Shown: positions 20,570-28,962, counted from the first letter of the stretch. The stretch is 64,000 bases of DNA from Sphaerisporangium sp039871875 (GCF_039871875.1 NZ_JBDPMD010000004.1:1-64000), one strand, 5' to 3'. Numbers and translations are program-made. Notes: generated by a model from the letters alone, not told the origin.

Positions 20570-21163
20570 TTACTGGCCTATGCGGCCGTCGATCCGTTCG
20601 CGCAGCAGGTCGACGTGGCCCATGTGGCGGCCGTACTCCCAGATCATTCCGACGAGTACCTCGCGCAGTGACATCGCGCCTCCGCCGCTGCCGTGCAGGT
20701 TCGCCGGATCGTCGGCGGTGATGTCGAGGGTCGGGGCCCGGGCCACGAACTCGTTGGAGAAGGCGACCTCTGTGCGCCATGCGGCCCAGGCTTCCGCCAC
20801 CACCTCGGGGTCGGGGACGGCGCCGTCGAAGTCGCCGTCGCGGTCGGTGTCGGAGCAGTACAGGCGGGGGACGTCCTGGCCTGCCATCAGTACGCGGAAG
20901 GTCGCGCGTTCCACTTCGGCCAGGTGTCGTACCAGGCCGAGGAGGGACATGGTCGACGGCTCGACGGAGCGGCGGGCCATGGCCTGCGCGTCGAGGCCCG
21001 CGCACTTCATCTCCAGGGTGAGGCGTGCGGTGCGCAGGGCTTCGAGCAGCGTGGTGCGCTCGTCGCCCAAGGTGGGGCCGTGCTCACGTGGGTCGTCGTC
21101 GGACGGCTTGCCGTCCTCGGTGAACATGTCGGCACGTCGGGTCGTAGCCATGGGGGCCATCAT
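20570..21163 (-). CDS. DinB/DUF664 family protein
   Basis: A 197-aa protein of the DinB-like four-helix metalloprotein fold. STMSLLGLVRHLAEVERATF near residue 75 and YGRHMGHVDLLRERIDG at the C-terminus provide the conserved His residues of the metal site. ATG codons at 21163, 21160 and 21151 compete. None has a clear Shine-Dalgarno, and MATTRRADMF from 21151 is a plausible alternative N-terminus. DUF664 proteins may be thiol-dependent transferases or hydrolases; the function is not known. It stands alone upstream of no obvious partner. Confidence 0.8.
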   Translation of the reverse strand: MMAPMATTRRADMFTEDGKPSDDDPREHGPTLGDERTTLLEALRTARLTLEMKCAGLDAQAMARRSVEPSTMSLLGLVRHLAEVERATFRVLMAGQDVPRLYCSDTDRDGDFDGAVPDPEVVAEAWAAWRTEVAFSNEFVARAPTLDITADDPANLHGSGGGAMSLREVLVGMIWEYGRHMGHVDLLRERIDGRIGQ

Positions 21164-21260
21164 CGGCGATGCGCGTGGCGGGCGACAACGGATTTACGGT
21201 GCGTCGGACGCCACGGCGCATGCTCCGGCGATGCCAGAGGCCACTCGTCCTGCCGGGGGG

Positions 21261-21974
21261 TCACCGTGCTCCGTCGAGCAGGCCCAGCACTTCCTGCTCG
21301 ACGCGGTCCTTGGTGATGCCCAAGCCGCGGAGCACTTCCGCGGCGGGACCCTCGTCCAGGGTGATCACAGCCAGCAGCAGGTGCTCGGCGCCGATGTGCT
21401 TGTGGCCGAGCCTCAGTGCCTCACGGTGCGTCAACTCCAGTGCTTTCTTGCTCAGCGGAGTGAAGGGGATGGCCGCGGGCACCGTCTCGGCCTGGGGGCC
21501 GTAGTGGCCGGCGACGGCCTGGCGGACCGTTTCCGGGGTGACGCCGAGGGCGTGCACGGCCCGGGCCGCGGTGGTCTCCGGGTCCTCCAGCAGGGCGATC
21601 AGCAGGTGTTCGGGCGTGATGGTGTCGTGACCGGCCCTGCGGGCCTCCTCCTGGGCGTGCACCACGGCGGTGCGGGCCGCGGCGTCGTACAGCGCGAAGA
21701 TCCGCAGGTCGTTCTCGGTGGCGCTCTGCGGCTCCTTGGGCACGAACCGCTTCTGGGCGGCCTGCCTGGTCACGCCCATGCTCTGGCCGATCTCGGTCCA
21801 CGAGGCGCCCGAGTGCCGTGCCCGGTCCACGAAGTGGCCGATCAGATGGTCCGCGAGCTCTCCGAGGTGCTCGCCGAGGACGACGGCGTCGGAGAGCTGC
21901 CCCAGCGGGTCCCCGTCGGGGTGCCGGCTGGTGATCACGTTGATGAGGTCGTCGAGTCGGGGTGCTTCAGCCAT
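21261..21974 (-). CDS. HTH regulator with C-terminal Clp N-type repeat domain
   Basis: A 237-aa protein. Residues about 45-80 form a helix-turn-helix (SWTEIGQSMGVTRQAAQKRFVP). Residues about 90-235 hold two Clp_N repeats (ITPEHLLIALLEDPE and IGAEHLLLAVITLDEGPAAEVLRGLGI), the module that in ClpA/ClpC binds adaptors or substrates. No AAA+ domain follows, so this is a DNA-binding protein carrying a chaperone-like sensor. ATG 21974 is correct: AGGG precedes it, and the first of two perfect palindromes starts 3 bp upstream, which strongly suggests autoregulation. The sensed ligand could be misfolded protein or a Clp adaptor (inference). Confidence 0.85.
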   Translation of the reverse strand: MAEAPRLDDLINVITSRHPDGDPLGQLSDAVVLGEHLGELADHLIGHFVDRARHSGASWTEIGQSMGVTRQAAQKRFVPKEPQSATENDLRIFALYDAAARTAVVHAQEEARRAGHDTITPEHLLIALLEDPETTAARAVHALGVTPETVRQAVAGHYGPQAETVPAAIPFTPLSKKALELTHREALRLGHKHIGAEHLLLAVITLDEGPAAEVLRGLGITKDRVEQEVLGLLDGAR

Positions 21975-21976
21975 GC

Positions 21977-21993
21977 GTCAACCCTAGGTTGAC
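21977..21993. promoter_or_regulatory. Palindromic operator 1 of ClpN/HTH regulator
   Basis: GTCAACC-CTA-GGTTGAC, a perfect 7-bp inverted repeat around 3 bp, lies immediately upstream of the regulator ATG. A second copy lies 28 bp away. Confidence 0.75.
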
Positions 21994-22004
21994 GCCGAAT
22001 CGGT

Positions 22005-22021
22005 GTCAACCCTTGGTTGAC
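22005..22021. promoter_or_regulatory. Palindromic operator 2 of ClpN/HTH regulator
   Basis: GTCAACC-CTT-GGTTGAC repeats operator 1 with only the spacer changed. The 28-bp centre spacing is between 2.5 and 3 helical turns. TTGAC of these sites may also overlap the -35. Confidence 0.75.
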
Positions 22022-22185
22022 AGTCGTTGATCACGCGTCGCACCGGCACTGGCCGCCGCACTCGTCGAGCCCATTGCCGGGGTTTCGGCTTTGCGGCGTG
22101 GTGACCGCTGTCATAGTTGGAATTCAAGAAACACCGCGGTGTGGTGTGACTTATGTAACCGGTGCGACGAATGCGCGTGAGGGGC

Positions 22186-23197
22186 ATGAGTGAAGAGCCG
22201 GATATGGGCCTTCGGGGGAATGGCGGGAATTCGGAGCGCTGTTGCGCTCGTGTCGGGAGCGTAGCGGGCTCACCCTGCGTGACCTGGACAAAAGGATTAA
22301 GTGGCACTACTCGCTGATCGGCAAGTGGGGGCAGGGGAAGAACCGGCCGTCGGCTGAGGCGATTGTGGTCCTTGATGCCGAACTCTGCGCTGGGGAGAGC
22401 TTGTGGTGCGGGCTCTTCGTGCTGCTATGGCCGATACGCTCAGGCCCGGTAGTAATGGATAAGGGAGACGAAATGGAACGTCGCCAACTATTCCAGCTCG
22501 CGGCCGGCATCGGTGTGGGTGCCCTCGGGGCGGACGAACCCGTGCGCCGGCTGGTGCACATGGGATTGGGCCCGCACCCCCCGGGCGTATGGGATGTCGC
22601 ATCTGCCGACCATCTGCATGCCAACCGGACGCGGCCCGCCGAGCAGGTGAGCAACGATCTGCTTGCCGACCTGCTGCGCCTGGAGCGGCAGGTCGCCACC
22701 ACGCAGGGGGGCGATGCGATCGAGCTGCGCCGCCATGGGGCCGTGCTCAGACGACGACTCATTTGGTGAGTCGGCGGTAGCAGATAGGGGCTGCGGCGAT
22801 GGCGACGAAAGAAGGTGCCGGAAGTCCCCGGCTTCTGGGAAAGCGGCGACCATCGCCTCGAAGTCACCCAGAGCCAGGTGCATGCGGCGGCCGGGAACGA
22901 GCGGAAAGTGATCGAGGCGGCGCGGCGCATCCTGAGCGGGGCCCGGCCCTCCGACGGGTACCAGATCCCCGTGTACGCCCACCCCGACCTCGCCCACTGC
23001 GCCGTGGTCAACGGCGGCATCGATGAAGGGGCCAGGCAGGCGGCGCAGGCACTCGACTCCTTGCCGGTGCCCTACCGCAACGCCATGGTGACCGCGAGAG
23101 CGAGACGTGTCCTGCGCGCCGTCCCGTGGAACGCCGAGAAGGCCGAGCGGTCACGGAGCTTCGCGGTCTGGTCCTCGCGAGCGGCCTCATGGCCTGA
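22186..23197 (+). pseudogene. Decayed HTH (XRE-type) regulator with TPR-like C-terminus
   Basis: Fragments of one regulator lie in shifting frames. ATG 22186 opens MSEEPDMG. One frame over, about 22212-22395 encodes EFGALLRSCRERSGLTLRDL and RPSAEAIVVLDAELCAG. A shift at about 22396 gives ELVVRALRAAMADTLRPG, ending in TAA 22460-22462. From 22473 MERRQLFQLAAGIGVGALGA runs on to a stop at 22767-22769. Then VHAAAGNE and CAVVNGGIDEGARQAAQALD (22815-23149) and, after another shift, LRGLVLASGLMA up to TGA 23195-23197. The middle helical-repeat region of such roughly 400-residue regulators is missing. At least three frameshifts, one stop and a deletion are visible. A sequencing problem cannot explain the deletion. 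Confidence 0.8.
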
Positions 23198-23281
23198 GCG
23201 GGCGGCTCGGCTCCGGCCGGAGATCCTCTCCATGTCTGTGCCCGATGTTCCCCCCGACGGCACGGGAGCGATGATGGGGCG

Positions 23282-24250
23282 ATGGCGTTGATGACGGCGT
23301 TCACGGAGTTGTCCGGGGTGCGGCATCCCATCGCGCTCGCGCCGATGGGTGGGTCGGCCGGTGGGGCGCTGGCGGCGGCGGTGTCGCGGGGTGGCGGGCT
23401 CGGCATGGTGGGGGCCGGAGGCGGGGAGCGGGAGTGGCTGGAGCGTGAGCTGGCGATCGTCGCTTCGGAGGGCGGCCTGACGTGGGGGGTCGGCTTCCTG
23501 ACGTGGGCGATCGAGGACGGTGCGGTCGAGCGGGCGCTGGAGTACGGGCCGTGGGGGGTCATGTTCTCGTTCGGCGACCCCGGCCCGTACGTGGGAGCCG
23601 TCCGTGCGGCGGGGGCGGTTCTGATCGTTCAGGTCACCGATCTGGAGGAGGCCAGGCGGGCGGTGGACCTCGGCGCGGATGTCGTCGTGGCGCAGGGCAC
23701 CGAGGCCGGTGGGCACGGGGCCCGGCAGGGACGGTCCACGTTGCCGTTCGTGCCCGTCGTGGTGGATCTCGTGGCTCCGGTGCCGGTACTCGCGGCCGGG
23801 GGGATCGCCGACGGGCGGGGGGTGGCGGCGGCCCTGGCTCTCGGGGCCGCCGGGGCGCTGATCGGCACCCGCTTCCAGGCCACCGCCGAGGCTCTGGTCG
23901 ATCCCGCGGTGGCCAAAGCGATCGTCGAAGGGCGAGGGGAGGACACCGAGCGCGGCCGTGTCCTGGACATCGCCCGCGGCTCACGGTGGCCGTCGAAGTA
24001 CACCGCCCGCACCCTCGGCCACCCTTACCTCGACCGGTGGCGCGGGCGCGAGGCCGAACTCGCGGCCGACCCCGAGGCCCGGCAGGCCTACCAGGACGAC
24101 GTGGCGCGTGGCGCCATACCGCCGCTGCCGGTCTGGGCCGGTGAGGCCGTCGACCTCATCACCGACCTGCCCTCCGCGGCCGGCCTGGTCGCCACCCTGG
24201 CCACTCAGGCCGAGGACGCCCTGGCCAGAGCCGGGAGGCGGAGGGACTGA
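23282..24250 (+). CDS. Nitronate monooxygenase family flavoprotein
   Basis: A 322-aa FMN-dependent TIM-barrel enzyme. HPIALAPMGGSAGGALAAAVSRGGGLGMVG opens the barrel, GTEAGGHGARQGRS carries the conserved catalytic His loop, and VPVLAAGGIADGRGVAAALALGAAGALIGTRF binds the FMN phosphate. Family members oxidise alkyl nitronates such as propionate-3-nitronate. ATG 23282 is used; an ATG three codons later is possible, and neither has a strong Shine-Dalgarno. It follows the pseudogene by 84 bp and is convergent with the next gene. It is probably a stand-alone detoxification gene. Confidence 0.9.
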   Translation: MALMTAFTELSGVRHPIALAPMGGSAGGALAAAVSRGGGLGMVGAGGGEREWLERELAIVASEGGLTWGVGFLTWAIEDGAVERALEYGPWGVMFSFGDPGPYVGAVRAAGAVLIVQVTDLEEARRAVDLGADVVVAQGTEAGGHGARQGRSTLPFVPVVVDLVAPVPVLAAGGIADGRGVAAALALGAAGALIGTRFQATAEALVDPAVAKAIVEGRGEDTERGRVLDIARGSRWPSKYTARTLGHPYLDRWRGREAELAADPEARQAYQDDVARGAIPPLPVWAGEAVDLITDLPSAAGLVATLATQAEDALARAGRRRD

Positions 24251-24291
24251 CGGCCCGGACCTCGTCACGCGACGACGAAGGTGCGGGGTGG

Positions 24292-25365
24292 TCACCGGCC
24301 GAGGATCGAGGCGATTCGCTGGACCACTTCGGCGTCGGTGAAGGCCGCGGTCGATTCGGTCACCCGTATCTCCACGACGGACTGGCCTTGCGCCGACGTC
24401 GGCCAGAAGTGGCTGAAGAGCCAGTCGCCGTGGGTGGCGGCGCACGTCAGGTGGCGTTCGCTCAGTACGTCGGGCGGGCCGGGGAGGTACAGATGGAAGG
24501 CGTTGACGTGCGGTGGCCGCGGGGTCACGTAGACGCCGTCGATCTCGCTCATCGCCGCCGCCAAGGTGATCGCTCGCTGGGTGAAGCCGGGCAGCTTGGG
24601 CAGCGTGGTGTCCAGGCCGGCCAGGGCGGCAAGGGCGTAAGGGTAGGAGTGGAACGGTTGCGCGCCGTGTCGTGACAACCAGGGGGCGCATTCGGAGAGG
24701 AACTCCGGGTCGCCGGTGAGTGCGGCGCCTCCGAGGCCGCCCAGGCTCTTGTAGAACGACACGTACACGGAGTCGGCGAGTGCGGCGATCTCCGTGAGTG
24801 GACGCCGGTAGTGCGGTGCCGACTCCCATAACCGGGCGCCGTCGAAATGCAGGGGGATCCGGCGCTCCCGGCACCATCGGGAGATCGCCACCAGGTCGTC
24901 CCAGGCGGGGAGCAGGAGTCCCGCGAAGCGGAGTGGCAGTTCCACCGTCACCACGCCGGGGGTCTCTGCGGCCCTTTCGAGATCTTCGACGGTGTACGGG
25001 GTGAGGTCGCCGACTCGCACGGGGCGCAGACCGTGGAGTCGTTCGTACGCCGAGCCCTCGTCGCGGTCGATGTGGCTCAGCGGATGCAGTGCCACCACCG
25101 GGCGACCGGTGCGGTCGGTCCAGGTACGCAGCGCGGCCTGCTGGGCGATCACTCCCGTGGAGACCCAGCGGGCGGCGGGTTTGCCGAGCAGTCCGGCGAC
25201 CCGGCGCTCGACCTCGGCGACCGGGCCGCCCTGGCCGTAGACGTCGACGTCCGCACTGCCGGCCTCCGGGCGGGCCGCCAGGGCGAGCAGGCGCTCACGC
25301 ATGTTGTGCCGGGGGGAATCGCTCAGGGAACGGCGGCAGGAGCGGCGTACTTCGGCGGGGTCCAT
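24292..25365 (-). CDS. Threonine aldolase / beta-eliminating lyase family PLP enzyme
   Basis: A 357-aa fold-type I PLP enzyme. D175 in PLHFDGARLWES pairs with the pyridine nitrogen and K206 in SVYVSFYKSLGGLGG is the Schiff-base lysine; both are in the positions expected for low-specificity threonine aldolases. The N-terminal part has the Gly/His-rich region used for cofactor phosphate binding. It probably cleaves L-threonine or allo-threonine to glycine and acetaldehyde, but related beta-eliminating lyases cannot be excluded. ATG 25365 has no good Shine-Dalgarno. Confidence 0.88.
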   Translation of the reverse strand: MDPAEVRRSCRRSLSDSPRHNMRERLLALAARPEAGSADVDVYGQGGPVAEVERRVAGLLGKPAARWVSTGVIAQQAALRTWTDRTGRPVVALHPLSHIDRDEGSAYERLHGLRPVRVGDLTPYTVEDLERAAETPGVVTVELPLRFAGLLLPAWDDLVAISRWCRERRIPLHFDGARLWESAPHYRRPLTEIAALADSVYVSFYKSLGGLGGAALTGDPEFLSECAPWLSRHGAQPFHSYPYALAALAGLDTTLPKLPGFTQRAITLAAAMSEIDGVYVTPRPPHVNAFHLYLPGPPDVLSERHLTCAATHGDWLFSHFWPTSAQGQSVVEIRVTESTAAFTDAEVVQRIASILGR

Positions 25366-25507
25366 GCCGCACAGCCTTCAGGAACGCTCGACGGTTGGCT
25401 ACCCGATAAGCCGGCCGGCGGCCTGGCGGCCGGTTCGGCCACCATGGAGCCTGTTCCCGCGTCTTCCCCGCCGGGCGACGTCGCCGTCCCGTGTTACGTG
25501 ACGCCCC

Positions 25508-25513
25508 TAGGCT
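25508..25513 (+). promoter_or_regulatory. Candidate -10 of leaderless cutA (TAGGCT)
   Basis: TAGGCT ends exactly 6 nt before the cutA ATG and no Shine-Dalgarno fits in the 6-nt gap. The geometry is ideal for initiation at the A of ATG. Confidence 0.5.
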
Positions 25514-25519
25514 GATCGC

Positions 25520-25855
25520 ATGACCCGGCATTTCGAGGTTCATGTGACCGCGGGAACCCGTGAGGAAGCGGACGCGATCAGCACGGCCGTCGTGCGGCGG
25601 CGGGTGGCGGCCTGCGCGCAGATCGTCGGGCCGATCAGCTCGGTCTACTGGTGGGAGGGGGAGGTCCAGCGCGACGACGAGTACCTCATCCTCATGAAGA
25701 CCGGTGCGGAACGGCTGGACGATCTCGTCGCCGCGGTGCGGGCCGTGCACTCCTACACGACTCCGGAGATCGTTGCCGTCCCGATCGAGGGCGGCCTGGC
25801 CGGCTATCTGGGCTGGGTCACGGCGGAGACGGCGCCACGGCCCGGGGACGGCTAG
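25520..25855 (+). CDS. cutA: Divalent cation tolerance protein CutA
   Basis: A 111-aa CutA1 protein with the trimeric ferredoxin-like fold. Conserved features are TREEADAISTAVVRRRVAACAQIVGPISSVYWWEGEVQRDDEYLILMKT and the C-terminal VHSYTTPEIVAVPIEGGLAGYLGWV. CutA1 binds divalent metals such as copper; its cellular role is still debated. The stop TAG at 25853-25855 shares a CTAG with the stop of the convergent gene. Confidence 0.95.
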   Translation: MTRHFEVHVTAGTREEADAISTAVVRRRVAACAQIVGPISSVYWWEGEVQRDDEYLILMKTGAERLDDLVAAVRAVHSYTTPEIVAVPIEGGLAGYLGWVTAETAPRPGDG

Positions 25856-26415
25856 CCCGCGGGCCTGACGCGGTACGTCACGTGGGTGGCCTCCGGGGTG
25901 TCCACGGTGTCCAGGTGGTCCAGCTCGGGGCCGGGGCCGTCGAACAGGGCGGTGCCGGAGCCGAGCAGGAGCGGGGCGATGTGCAGGCGCAGGTGGTCGA
26001 CCAGGCCGGTCCGCAGGGACTGCTGGACGATCGACGCGCCGCCCATCACGTGGACACGTCTCGTGCCTGCGGCGGCCTTGGCGGCCTCGATCGCGGCGGC
26101 GACGCCGCCGGTGACGAAGGTGAACGTGGTGTCGCCCTTGCGGACCTCCTCGTGGGGGCGGTGGGTCACGACGAAGACGGGCATGCGGTAGAAGCCGTCG
26201 TCGCCCCAGCCGCCGGTCGCCTCGTACACCGAGCGGCTGGTCACGACGGCGCCGGAGGTGGCGAACGTGGCCTGGCTCAGGCGGCGTCCCTCCTCGTGCT
26301 CCAGCCACGCGTGCAGGCGGCCGCCGCCCCTGCCGAGGCCGGGCCATTCGTCCAGGTCAGGGCCGGTGACGTAGCCGTCCACCGACATCGAGATGTCCAC
26401 TTCGACTGTTGTCAT
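25852..26415 (-). CDS. RibD C-terminal / dihydrofolate reductase-like protein
   Basis: A 187-aa protein from ATG 26415 (MTTVEVDISMSVDGYVTGPD), the typical beginning of RibD-C-type reductases found as single-domain proteins in actinobacteria. TRRVHVMGGASIVQQSLRTGLVDHLRLHIAPLLLGSGTALF is the conserved NADPH-binding and dimer region. The open frame extends 11 codons upstream but that part is not family-like. The substrate is unknown: members range from riboflavin intermediates to unrelated reductions. Its stop shares CTAG with cutA. Confidence 0.88.
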   Translation of the reverse strand: MTTVEVDISMSVDGYVTGPDLDEWPGLGRGGGRLHAWLEHEEGRRLSQATFATSGAVVTSRSVYEATGGWGDDGFYRMPVFVVTHRPHEEVRKGDTTFTFVTGGVAAAIEAAKAAAGTRRVHVMGGASIVQQSLRTGLVDHLRLHIAPLLLGSGTALFDGPGPELDHLDTVDTPEATHVTYRVRPAG

Positions 26416-26450
26416 GACCATGCAGACGCAGGCCGGGCGGAAAATCATCG

Positions 26451-27392
26451 ATGAAGACGGCCGCTGTTCCCGTCGGTACCGGTATGAACGTTGTCGTGGA
26501 CGCCACGGACTTCGCCGAGCTGACCCGGCGGCACCACAGGGAGCTCCAGGTGTACTGCTATCGGATGCTCGGCTCTTTCGAGGCGGCCGAGGACCATGTG
26601 CAGGAGGTGTTCCTGCGGGCGTGGCGGTCCCGGCACGCGTTCGAGGAGCGGGCCAGTGCCAGGACCTGGCTGTACCGCATCGCCACCAACGCCTGCCTGG
26701 ACACCTTGCGGCGCACGTCGCCGCCGGCGCAGCCGTACCCGGACCATCTGCTCGACGAGAGCCCGGGGCCGGACGCGGTGGCGGTCGGCCGCGAGACGAT
26801 GTCCCTGGCGTTCCTGGCCGCGATCAAGCTCCTGCCGGGACGTCAGCGGGCCGTGCTCATCCTGCGGGACGTGTTGTCCTGGCCGGCGAGCGAGGCGGCC
26901 GTCCTGCTCGGCACGAGCGTGGCCGCGGTCAACAGCGCCCTGCACAGGGCCCGGGGGACGTTGCGGGAACGGTGGCCGGGGGGCCGCATGGAGTGGGCGC
27001 CCGCCGGTGAACCCGACCCGGCGGAGCGTGAGCTGCTGGAGAGGTACGTCGCCGCGCACGAGAACGCCGATCCGCAGGCCCTGATCGACCTTCTCCGCGA
27101 GGACGTCCGGCTGACCATCGAGCCGGGCGTCGGCGAGTGGAACGGCAAGTCCGAGGTCGCCCAGGTGCTGCGTGAGGACATGAACACTCCCGGCCGGTGG
27201 CGCATGGTGCCGACGGCGGCGAACGGCCGGCCGGCGGTCGCCTCGTACGTCCAACGGGCCGGTGATCCCGTGTTCCGGCCCTTCGCGCTGATCGTGCTTG
27301 AGCCCGAAGCGGGTCTTCTCGCCGCGATCGACACGTTCGAGGCGCCCCGGCTGTTCCCCGCGTTCGGCCTTCCGGCGATCCTCGGGCCCTAG
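26451..27392 (+). CDS. ECF RNA polymerase sigma factor with SnoaL-like C-terminal domain
   Basis: A 313-aa sigma factor. Region 2 includes HHRELQVYCYRMLGSFEAAEDHVQEVFLRAWR (about 30-60) and region 4 LPGRQRAVLILRDVLSWPASEAAVLLGTSVAAVNSALHRAR (about 130-170). The last 120 residues (LLERYVAAHENADPQALIDLLREDVRL) form the SnoaL/NTF2-like domain of the SigG/SigJ-like ECF group, which regulates activity in place of a separate anti-sigma. ATG 26451 or ATG 26484 (MNVVVDATDF) could be the start. It is divergent from the RibD-like gene and is followed convergently by a methyltransferase sharing its stop site. Confidence 0.9.
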   Translation: MKTAAVPVGTGMNVVVDATDFAELTRRHHRELQVYCYRMLGSFEAAEDHVQEVFLRAWRSRHAFEERASARTWLYRIATNACLDTLRRTSPPAQPYPDHLLDESPGPDAVAVGRETMSLAFLAAIKLLPGRQRAVLILRDVLSWPASEAAVLLGTSVAAVNSALHRARGTLRERWPGGRMEWAPAGEPDPAERELLERYVAAHENADPQALIDLLREDVRLTIEPGVGEWNGKSEVAQVLREDMNTPGRWRMVPTAANGRPAVASYVQRAGDPVFRPFALIVLEPEAGLLAAIDTFEAPRLFPAFGLPAILGP

Positions 27393-28273
27393 GGGCGTCG
27401 TGCCACCCAGAGGAACCTGGTGGCGTGGACGGTGAGGTCGTCGCGGTGGACGATCCCGGCGGGGGTGGTGTTGTCGAGGAGGGTGTCCAGGGTGGTCAGG
27501 TCCTCGGGGGACAGGTGGTCGGTGAGGCGGGCGCGCGTGCGGCGGAGGATGGTCTCGGCGTAGCGGCGGGCGGCGGCGGGGATCGGTGCGGGGATGTCGG
27601 CGGTGAGGTGCCGGCTGAGCTCGACGGTGAAGCCGGCCTGTCGCAGCAGAGGTGTCCAGTCGGCGCCGAACATGGGCATCGCGGCGGTGTTGGCGGCGGT
27701 GACGGCGGCCTGGCAGCGCTCTTCGAGGCCGGGGCGGCCGATGCCGAGGTCGTGGGGGAGGAAGCGGGGGAAGGAGTCCAGCTCCACGACCGCGAGCAGG
27801 CCGCCGGGGCGCAGCGCGGTGAACATCGCGGCCAGGACGCGGGCGGGGTCGGCCATGTGGTGGAGGGACGCCGAGGCCCAGGCCAGATCGACGGTGCCGA
27901 CGGAGGGCCAGGTCGTGTCCAGGTCCGCCGCGACGGTGCGGACCCGGCCGGCCAGGCCGAGGTCGTGGGCCTTGGCCTCCAGGCGCCGCAGCATCTCGAC
28001 CGAGCTGTCGAGGGCGATCGCTTCGGCGTCGGGGAAACGCTGGAGGAGGGCCAGGGTGCCGGTGCCCGTTCCGCTGCCGACATCGAGGACGCGGCGGATC
28101 GGCGTGCCGGCGGCGAGCGTGTGGACGTGGTCGATCATCTCGGTCTGGAGGGGACGCAGGACCTCGGCGTCGAGGTCCAGAATCTCGGCAAGCGCCTCGT
28201 CGGTGCCTGCGTCGGTGCCGTGCCCGTGTCCATGTCCGTGGTGGTGCCCTTGGTGGTCGTGCGTGTGCGTCAT
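27389..28273 (-). CDS. Class I SAM-dependent methyltransferase with His-rich N-terminus
   Basis: A 294-aa methyltransferase. Motif I is RRVLDVGSGTGTGTLALL, the acidic loop EAIALDSSVEML, and later motifs LAWASASLHHMADP and LRPGGLLAVVEL. The first 20 residues are mostly His/Gly (HDHQGHHHGHGHGHG), a metal-binding-like tail unusual for this fold. The substrate is unknown. The divergent neighbour is an XRE-cupin regulator only 48 bp away, so it probably controls this gene. ATG 28273 lies 7 nt after TAGTGT without a usable Shine-Dalgarno, again suggesting a leaderless mRNA. Confidence 0.88.
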   Translation of the reverse strand: MTHTHDHQGHHHGHGHGHGTDAGTDEALAEILDLDAEVLRPLQTEMIDHVHTLAAGTPIRRVLDVGSGTGTGTLALLQRFPDAEAIALDSSVEMLRRLEAKAHDLGLAGRVRTVAADLDTTWPSVGTVDLAWASASLHHMADPARVLAAMFTALRPGGLLAVVELDSFPRFLPHDLGIGRPGLEERCQAAVTAANTAAMPMFGADWTPLLRQAGFTVELSRHLTADIPAPIPAAARRYAETILRRTRARLTDHLSPEDLTTLDTLLDNTTPAGIVHRDDLTVHATRFLWVARRP

Positions 28274-28280
28274 GCCTCAG

Positions 28281-28286
28281 ACACTA
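28281..28286 (-). promoter_or_regulatory. Candidate -10 of methyltransferase gene (TAGTGT)
   Basis: TAGTGT on the minus strand ends 7 nt before ATG 28273. GAGG in the gap is only 2 nt from ATG and too close to act as a Shine-Dalgarno. Confidence 0.5.
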
Positions 28287-28308
28287 CGCACGGTTTGCTT
28301 GAGAGGCA

Positions 28309-28314
28309 TACCAT
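28309..28314 (+). promoter_or_regulatory. Candidate -10 of XRE-cupin regulator gene (TACCAT)
   Basis: TACCAT ends 7 nt before ATG 28322. Together with the opposing -10 at 28281-28286 it defines back-to-back promoters 22 bp apart. CTTGC-N7-GCAAG spans the start codon (about 28315-28331) and may be the operator. Confidence 0.5.
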
Positions 28315-28321
28315 CTTGCGT

Positions 28322-28942
28322 ATGAAGCAAGACGATGAGGTCGACGCACTGGTCCGCGGGCGCATCAGAGGGCTGCGCGCGGCGCTCGGCTGGTCGCTGG
28401 ACGACCTCGCCGCCCGGTGCCACATGAGCCCGTCCACCCTGAGCCGCATCGAGACAGGGCACCGCCGCATCGGTCTCGACCAGCTCACCGCGATCACCCG
28501 GGCCCTCGGGGTCACGCTCGACCAGATGGTGGAGTCCACGGCCGACGAGGACGTGGTCATCAGGCCGCAGCACGACCCCGAACGCGGCCTGACCTCATGG
28601 ATGCTCAGCCGCGAGGACGGGCCGCACGGCATGACGGTCGCCAGGATGCGTGTCACCAAGCCGCCGCCCCGCCGCGAGCCGGGTGTGCTGAAGGTCCACC
28701 CCGGCCACGACTGGTTCACCGTCCTGTCCGGGACCATCGTGCTCCTGCTGGGCGAACGCACCATCACGGTCGAGGCCGGCCAGGCGGCCGCCTTCTCGAC
28801 CATGGTCCCCCACGCCTTCGGCGCCAAGGACGGCCCCGCGGAGATCCTGGCCATCCTCGACCACGACGGCCGCCGCATCCACCTGCTGAGCGAACGCCCC
28901 GGCCCTCGGCAGGCCGACGCGCCCCACGAGGAGGACCACTAG
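28322..28942 (+). CDS. XRE-family regulator with C-terminal cupin domain
   Basis: A 206-aa regulator. The HTH at about 10-65 (RIRGLRAALGWSLDDLAARCHMSPSTLSRIETGHRRIGLDQLTAI) is followed by a cupin barrel (about 105-190; VHPGHDWFTVLSGTIVLLLGERTITVEAGQAAAFSTMVPHAFG), the ligand-sensing half of the XRE-cupin family. These usually repress an adjacent metabolic or detoxification gene and respond to a small ligand or metal. The adjacent gene here is the His-rich methyltransferase. ATG 28322 is chosen because it starts the HTH-proximal conserved region; a longer frame upstream crosses the divergent gene. Confidence 0.9.
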   Translation: MKQDDEVDALVRGRIRGLRAALGWSLDDLAARCHMSPSTLSRIETGHRRIGLDQLTAITRALGVTLDQMVESTADEDVVIRPQHDPERGLTSWMLSREDGPHGMTVARMRVTKPPPRREPGVLKVHPGHDWFTVLSGTIVLLLGERTITVEAGQAAAFSTMVPHAFGAKDGPAEILAILDHDGRRIHLLSERPGPRQADAPHEEDH

Positions 28943-28962
28943 CGCGGTGACCGCGGAGGTGG

